DNA of 10,444 nucleotides from DASTHS01 sp035718085 (GTDB lineage Bacteria; Actinomycetota; Acidimicrobiia; Acidimicrobiales; Palsa-688), in NCBI GenBank assembly GCA_035718085.1, contig DASTHS010000178.1:1-10444 (forward strand), in the 5' to 3' direction. The position numbers were made by a program, and so were the translations under genes. Shown piece after piece: positions 6,406-10,444 of this stretch. The notes under the pieces were generated by a model, which saw only the letters and a list, made by a program, of their open reading frames with translations, did not search any database and had not been told where the DNA came from. Numbering within the stretch: position 1 is the stretch's first letter; each line of letters begins with the position of its first letter.

Positions 6406-8381
6406 GTCGCTGCTCCCTTGGCGGTCACGGCGGCCACCGGCTGGGCGGGCAGGCCGTAGAGGGCGTCGTAGATCTGGCGCACCACCGGTGCGGCGATCGA
6501 CGCCCCGTAGCCCGAGTCCTCCATGAGGGCGGTCACCTCGAACGTCGGCGCCGACGCCGGGGCGAAGCTGGTGAACACCGAGGTGTCCTGCTTGCCGGCC
6601 GCGGTGACCTGGGCGGTGCCGGTCTTGCCGGCGATGTCCTTGCTCTCGAGCGGGCTGCCGGGGAAGTAGAAGTCGTTGTAGGCGGTGCCCTTCGGGTTGT
6701 TCACCACGCCCTCGAAGCCGGCGACCATGGCGGCGTGCTGCGCCGGGTCGAGCGGCACCGTGGCGTTCACCTTCGACGTGTAGGCCTGCACCACCTGGGG
6801 GGCGACGCCTGCCGCCGGGTCGCCCTGCGTCTGGGCGTCGAGGGCCAGCCGGGGTTGGTAGACGGTGCCGCCGTTGGCGAAGCCGGCATACGCGTTGGCC
6901 AGCTGCAGCGGCGTCACCTCGTCCTCGAACTGGCCGATGGCCATCTGGGCACTGTCGCCGGTGTACCAGGTGCCCGTGGCGTAGAGCTTCGGGTACTGCT
7001 TGTAGGCGGCGGCCACCGACTTGGGGGTGGGGATCAGCCCGCTCGACTCGTTCGGCAGGGCGATGCCGGTCTGGCCGCCGAAGCCGTACGCGCGCGCCAC
7101 CTTCTGCAGCGCCTCGTCACCGAGGCGCCCGCGCGAGTTCCAGAAGTCGGCCCCGAGGGTGTTGAAGTAGATGTCGGAGCTCTCGGTGATCGCCGTCGAC
7201 AGCGTGATGTTGCCGAGCACCTCGCTGTTGTCGTTGTGGAAGACCTGGTTGCCGATCTTGATGCTGCCGGTGTCGTGGAACACCGAGTTGGCGCTGATGA
7301 ACCCGTCCTGCAGGGCGGCGGAGGCGGTGACCAGTTTGAAGGTCGAACCGGGGGCGTACTGGCCCTGGATGGCCCGGTCGAGCAGCGGTTCGTCCTGCGC
7401 CGGGTCGGTGTAGTAGCGGTACTGCGCCTCGCTGATGCCGCCGACGAAGGCGGCGGGGTCGTAGTCGGGGTAGGTGGCCAGGGCGATGACGGTGCCGTCG
7501 CGGGGGTCTTCGACCACGGCGGAGCCGGCGGGCGCCGAGAAGTTCCGCTTGGTCACCGTGTCGTACTGGGTGCGCGCCACCCCGAGGCCCTGCTGCACCG
7601 CGGCCACCGCCGCCTGCTGGATGGGGCCGTCGATGGTCAGCCGCAGGTCGTGGCCCTGCACGGGCGCCGAGTCGCTGATGGTGCCGAGCACGTTGCCGCG
7701 GGAGTCGACCTGCACGCGGGTGACGCCCGGCTGGCCCCGCAGCACCGACTCGTAGGTGGCCTCCACCCCGGCCAGGCCGATCTGGTCGCCCGGCTGGTAG
7801 CCCTGCGCCTTGAGCTTGGTCAGCTCGGTGCCGGTGATCTGACCCACGTAGCCGACGATGTTGGCGGCGGCGACGCCCATCGGGGTGTAGCTGCGCACCG
7901 TCTCGGTGGTGGCGGTCACCCCGGGGAAGAGGGCCTGGTGCTCCTGGACGTAGAGGATCTGCGACGGCGACGCGTTGGGCAGCACCGGCACCGGCGTGTA
8001 GGGGGCGTACTGGGTGTTGGCGATCAAGCCCTGCAGCGTGGTGACCGAGGTGCCCATCAGCGCCGCCAGGCGGTCGAGCACGGGCGACCCGGCGGGCACG
8101 TCCTGGCGCTGCACCTCGATCACCGGCTCGTTGACGTTGCCGACCAGCACGTTGCCGTTGCGGTCGAGGATGCGGCCGCGGGGGGCCTGGGTGTAGAGGA
8201 TGCGCACGCCGTTGGTCTCCGCCGTCTTGGTGGCGACGGGCGCGTTGATGACCTGCAGGAACCACAGGCGGGCGAAGAGGGCGGCGAAGAGGCAGCCCAC
8301 CACGACCAGCACCACGGTCAGCCGGAGGCGGGCGGTCGCCGGTTCAGGGGGAACGGCCATGGGCGGCAGGCATTGTGCCAC
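6402..8381 (-). CDS. mrdA: Class B penicillin-binding protein 2 (elongasome transpeptidase)
   Basis: PBP2 crosslinks new peptidoglycan during cell elongation and works with RodA. From the GTG at 8381 the product has 659 residues. A single membrane anchor lies at about 21-45, followed by the PBP dimerisation/pedestal domain (APRGRILDRNGNVLV, 66-80; VVGYVG-like NIVGYVGQITGTEL, 174-187; GLAGVEATYE, 202-211). The transpeptidase domain carries the SxxK motif PGSTFK (Ser346 nucleophile, Lys349), the SxN-type motif as SSD (401-403), and KTG (586-588) in AGKTGTAQV. An aspartate in the second motif is common in PBP2-type enzymes. The start is uncertain: GTG at 8381 has GGAG about 12 nt upstream, while an in-frame ATG at 8360 gives 652 residues starting MAVPPEP but has no ribosome binding site. 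It follows mreD by 30 bp and precedes rodA. Confidence 0.96.
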   Translation of the reverse strand: MAQCLPPMAVPPEPATARLRLTVVLVVVGCLFAALFARLWFLQVINAPVATKTAETNGVRILYTQAPRGRILDRNGNVLVGNVNEPVIEVQRQDVPAGSPVLDRLAALMGTSVTTLQGLIANTQYAPYTPVPVLPNASPSQILYVQEHQALFPGVTATTETVRSYTPMGVAAANIVGYVGQITGTELTKLKAQGYQPGDQIGLAGVEATYESVLRGQPGVTRVQVDSRGNVLGTISDSAPVQGHDLRLTIDGPIQQAAVAAVQQGLGVARTQYDTVTKRNFSAPAGSAVVEDPRDGTVIALATYPDYDPAAFVGGISEAQYRYYTDPAQDEPLLDRAIQGQYAPGSTFKLVTASAALQDGFISANSVFHDTGSIKIGNQVFHNDNSEVLGNITLSTAITESSDIYFNTLGADFWNSRGRLGDEALQKVARAYGFGGQTGIALPNESSGLIPTPKSVAAAYKQYPKLYATGTWYTGDSAQMAIGQFEDEVTPLQLANAYAGFANGGTVYQPRLALDAQTQGDPAAGVAPQVVQAYTSKVNATVPLDPAQHAAMVAGFEGVVNNPKGTAYNDFYFPGSPLESKDIAGKTGTAQVTAAGKQDTSVFTSFAPASAPTFEVTALMEDSGYGASIAAPVVRQIYDALYGLPAQPVAAVTAKGAAT

Positions 8382-8411
8382 CCGAGGTCGGGCTCCGGTC
8401 GGCGCCCGCCG

Positions 8412-8966
8412 CTACCGGGCGGCCAGCACCTCGGGTCGACCGCCGAGCCGGTCGACGCCCGCGCTGCCCCGCCCGGCCCGGGCGTAGGCCCAGCTGACCG
8501 GCACCGCCAGGAGCGCGCTCCAGGCCGCCTCCACGAGGGTGACGCGCACCAGCGCGCCCCGGCCGGCCAGCACCAGCTGGTGCTGGCCGACGAGGTCCCC
8601 GAGCACGACGAAGACCACGACGGCCGCCACCGTGGCGGCGAAGGCCAGCACCGGCGTGAGGAGCCGGCCGGCCGGCAGCACGTTGTCGCGCAAGGCCCCG
8701 ACGCCGTAGCCCACCAGGCAGAACGTCAACGCCTCGAGGCCGACCGGGGTGCCGCTGGCGTAGAGGTCGCCGAGCAGGCCGGCGGCGAAGCCGACGACGA
8801 CGCCGTGGGCGGCGCCGCCCCGGATCGCCGCGGCCAGGCCGACCACCAGCAACAGGTCGGGGGCGGCGCCGGCCACCCGCAGGTCGGCGGCGACGGTGGC
8901 CTGCACCAGCAGCGCCAGCACGGCCAGGGCGGCGATGCGCAGGCGCGCCCGCCCGGGGGGGCTCAC
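8412..8966 (-). CDS. mreD: Rod shape-determining membrane protein MreD
   Basis: MreD is a small polytopic inner-membrane protein of the elongasome that binds MreC and helps control PBP2-RodA. The 184-residue product is typical in size and almost wholly hydrophobic, with about five predicted membrane segments. The recognisable MreD patch is GFAAGLLGDLYASGTPVGLE (59-78), with Asp67 between a glycine-rich helix and the P-x-G turn, followed by ALTFCLVGYGVG. The GTG at 8966 overlaps the mreC stop as GTGA, which fixes the start and implies translational coupling. The same frame stays open far upstream inside mreC, so a start farther upstream is formally possible but would be antisense-like composition without any domain. 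Position between mreC and mrdA supports the call. A basic, non-hydrophobic tail ends the protein. Confidence 0.93.
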   Translation of the reverse strand: MSPPGRARLRIAALAVLALLVQATVAADLRVAGAAPDLLLVVGLAAAIRGGAAHGVVVGFAAGLLGDLYASGTPVGLEALTFCLVGYGVGALRDNVLPAGRLLTPVLAFAATVAAVVVFVVLGDLVGQHQLVLAGRGALVRVTLVEAAWSALLAVPVSWAYARAGRGSAGVDRLGGRPEVLAAR

Positions 8967-9874
8967 GGCCCGGCGGTGCCCGCCGGGGCGGCCCCTGCGG
9001 CGGTCTGCGGTGACCACAGCTCCACCTCGACGACGTCGAGGCGGCCGAGGTCGACGAGGGGCTTGAGGGTGACCGCGGGCTCCGCGTTGGTCGAGCTGGT
9101 GGTGACCGACGCCACCGTGCCGACCGGGATCCCGGCCGGGTAGCGCTCGAGCGGGAGCCCGCTGGTCGCCACGGCGTCGCCCTTGTGCACCTGCGGGGGG
9201 GCGGCGGCGGTGCTGATCACGGTCACCTTGAGCGGGGAGCCAGGGCCGACGCCCTCGGCGGTCCCGGTGTTGGCCCCCGGCAGGCTCACGCCCACCACCG
9301 CCCCCGGGTCGGTGAGCAGGTCGACGGTGGCGGTGTGGGCCGACACGGCGCCGACGCTGCCGACCAGGCCGCCGGGGGTGGCGCCCCCTGCGGGGCCGCC
9401 GACGCCCGCGGCGACCACCGGCTGGCCGACGGCGAGCCCGTCGGCGCTGCCCTTGTCCAGGGTGATGGCGTTGTCGAAGTTCGACGAGCCCTGGTCGATG
9501 ACCAGGGCCTGCACGGTCGGGATCGACCCGACGAAGCTCAGGTGGGCGCCGGCGATGATCGCCTGGGCCTCGGCGGTGGCGGCGGCGGCGGCGATGCTCT
9601 GGGCCTGCATCGCCGCGATCTGCCGGCGCAGCCGGTCGTTCTCCGCCCGGAGCGACCCGTAGTCGGCGGCGCCGGTGAGGAAGTTGCCGAGGGGCGCCAG
9701 CGCCGCGTGGGTGGCCGACTGCACGGGCGCCAGCCCGTCGTGCAGGCGGCCGCGCACCTGGCCGAGGACGCCGCCGTGCGCTGCGCGCGAGTCGATGGTC
9801 ACCAGGGTGACCCCGACCAGCAGCAGGGCGAAGAGCAGGGTTCGGGTGCGCTGCGAGCGTCGGGCGACAGCCAA
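8963..9874 (-). CDS. mreC: Rod shape-determining protein MreC
   Basis: MreC is a bitopic, largely extracytoplasmic scaffold that links MreB/MreD to PBP2 and activates it. The 303-residue product has a basic N-terminus (ARRSQRTR), one membrane segment (13-27), a coiled coil (about 72-108, LRAENDRLRRQIAAMQ) and the two-part beta domain. The latter includes VIDQGSSNFDNAITLDKGSADGL-type sequence (125-147) and the family motif GDAVATSGL...YPAGIPVGTVASV (232-257). Residues 155-173 form an unusually Gly-rich loop. The start is TTG at 9874. No Shine-Dalgarno sequence precedes it, and the mreB amber stop lies in the same frame five codons upstream, so no earlier start exists. The next in-frame GTG would delete the membrane segment. 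Translation probably relies on ribosomes arriving from mreB. Confidence 0.95.
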   Translation of the reverse strand: MAVARRSQRTRTLLFALLLVGVTLVTIDSRAAHGGVLGQVRGRLHDGLAPVQSATHAALAPLGNFLTGAADYGSLRAENDRLRRQIAAMQAQSIAAAAATAEAQAIIAGAHLSFVGSIPTVQALVIDQGSSNFDNAITLDKGSADGLAVGQPVVAAGVGGPAGGATPGGLVGSVGAVSAHTATVDLLTDPGAVVGVSLPGANTGTAEGVGPGSPLKVTVISTAAAPPQVHKGDAVATSGLPLERYPAGIPVGTVASVTTSSTNAEPAVTLKPLVDLGRLDVVEVELWSPQTAAGAAPAGTAGP

Positions 9875-9889
9875 GAGCGAGCCGGGGCG

Positions 9890-10444
9890 CTAGCGGCTGT
9901 TGGCCGACATCAGCACGCCCTTCAGCACGTCGAACTCCTCGAGGCACTGCCCGCTGCCGATGGCGACCGACTGCAGGGGGTTGTCGGCGATCACGATCGG
10001 CATGCCGGTCTCGGCGTTGAGGCGGGCGTCGAGGCCGTGCAGCAGGGCGCCGCCGCCGGTGAGCACGATGCCCTGCTCCATGATGTCGGCGGCCAGCTCC
10101 GGCGGGGTCTTGTCGAGGGTGACCTTCACGGCGTCGACGATCGACGCCACCGGCTCCTCGATGGCCTCGCGGATCTCCTCGGTCGTGGTGACGATGGTCT
10201 TGGGCAGGCCGGTGATGAGGTCACGGCCGCGGATCTCGGCGTGCAGCTCCTCCTCGAGGGGGCAGGCGGAGCCGAGGGCGATCTTGATCTCTTCTGCGGT
10301 GCGCTCGCCGAGGGCGAGGCTGTACTCCTTCTTGATGAACTGGATGATCGCCTCGTCGAGCTCGTCGCCGCCGATGCGGACCGACTGGCTGGTCACGATC
10401 CCGCCGAGGGAAATGACGGCCACCTCCGTGGTGCCCCCGCCGAT
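9890..10444 (-). CDS. mreB: Rod shape-determining protein MreB, C-terminal part (cut by window edge)
   Basis: MreB is the bacterial actin homologue that forms membrane-bound filaments and orients the elongasome. The visible 184 residues start inside the phosphate-2 loop (IGGGTTEVAVISLGG), so subdomain IA and part of the nucleotide site lie beyond the right edge. Next come the subdomain II sequence (GGDELDEAIIQFIKKEYSLA, GERTAEEIKIALGSA), RGRDLITGLPKT, and the adenosine motif GIVLTGGGALLHGLD. The C-terminus is ADNPLQSVAIGSGQ...LEEFDVLKGVLMSANSR, normal for MreB. The stop is TAG at 9892-9890, and mreC begins 15 nt later in the same frame. A methionine about 8 codons in from the edge is internal, not the start. 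It is the first visible gene of the operon; its promoter lies outside the window. Confidence 0.97.
   Translation of the reverse strand: MGGGTTEVAVISLGGIVTSQSVRIGGDELDEAIIQFIKKEYSLALGERTAEEIKIALGSACPLEEELHAEIRGRDLITGLPKTIVTTTEEIREAIEEPVASIVDAVKVTLDKTPPELAADIMEQGIVLTGGGALLHGLDARLNAETGMPIVIADNPLQSVAIGSGQCLEEFDVLKGVLMSANSR

Noticed and set aside
8286..8300. Possible lipobox in PBP2 (VVVGC at residues 26-30)
   Set aside because: The cysteine lies in the middle of the membrane anchor, lacks the usual Leu at -3, and PBP2 enzymes are not lipoproteins.
8349..8378. Nine-codon frame (MPAAHGRSP) starting at an out-of-frame ATG near the mrdA start
   Set aside because: It does not join two genes or overlap a stop and start codon, has no ribosome binding site, and is the kind of short frame expected by chance.
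6279..9143. Plus-strand open frame of 954 codons opposite mrdA and mreD
   Set aside because: The longest frame in the window, but it spans parts of several genes on the other strand, has no recognisable domain, and is open because third positions of the minus genes are G or C.
8967..9947. Upstream extension of the mreD frame to a 511-residue protein
   Set aside because: The added part is Arg/Pro/Gly-rich out-of-frame translation of mreC. The GTGA overlap at 8966 gives an MreD of normal length.

Overview
The window is a compact block of bacterial housekeeping genes from a high-GC organism. All ten genes lie on the minus strand, so transcription runs from the right edge to the left edge. Base composition is strongly GC-rich, third codon positions are almost all G or C, and GTG and TTG starts are common. 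The order mreB-mreC-mreD-mrdA-rodA, radical SAM protein, DUF2344 protein, rne/rng, rplU, rpmA is the one known from Actinomycetota such as Streptomyces. The RNase E/G also has the actinobacterial layout, with a long Arg/Pro/Gly-rich N-terminal arm and no C-terminal scaffold. I infer an actinomycete, perhaps a deep-branching class such as Acidimicrobiia. That placement is a judgement from protein flavour and gene order, not a computed one.

Right part (about 5207-10444) is the cell-shape cluster. It holds the C-terminal half of MreB (cut by the window edge), then MreC, MreD, the class B transpeptidase PBP2 and the SEDS glycosyltransferase RodA. Together these form the elongasome (Rod complex): MreB filaments and MreC/MreD organise and activate the RodA-PBP2 pair, which polymerises and crosslinks lateral-wall peptidoglycan. 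The genes are 4 bp overlapped or separated by 15-30 bp, as expected for one operon.

Middle (2495-5157) is a radical SAM protein (TIGR03960 type) overlapping by 4 bp a DUF2344/TIGR03936 protein. The two form a conserved pair of unknown function and are the least understood part of the window.

Left part (1-2482) is RNase E/G, ribosomal protein L21 and the start of ribosomal protein L27 (cut by the window edge). A 54-bp structured spacer before rplU may hold a terminator and a promoter for a leaderless rplU-rpmA message.

No mobile element, tRNA, rRNA, CRISPR array or horizontally acquired island is visible, and no gap between genes exceeds 54 bp. I found no clearly new system. The points that merit a second look are the uncharacterised radical SAM/DUF2344 pair with an extra four-cysteine cluster, a 9-codon frame bridging mrdA and rodA with a 4-nt overlap at each end, the same-frame mreB/mreC junction with a TTG start and no ribosome binding site, and the overlapping inverted repeats before rplU.
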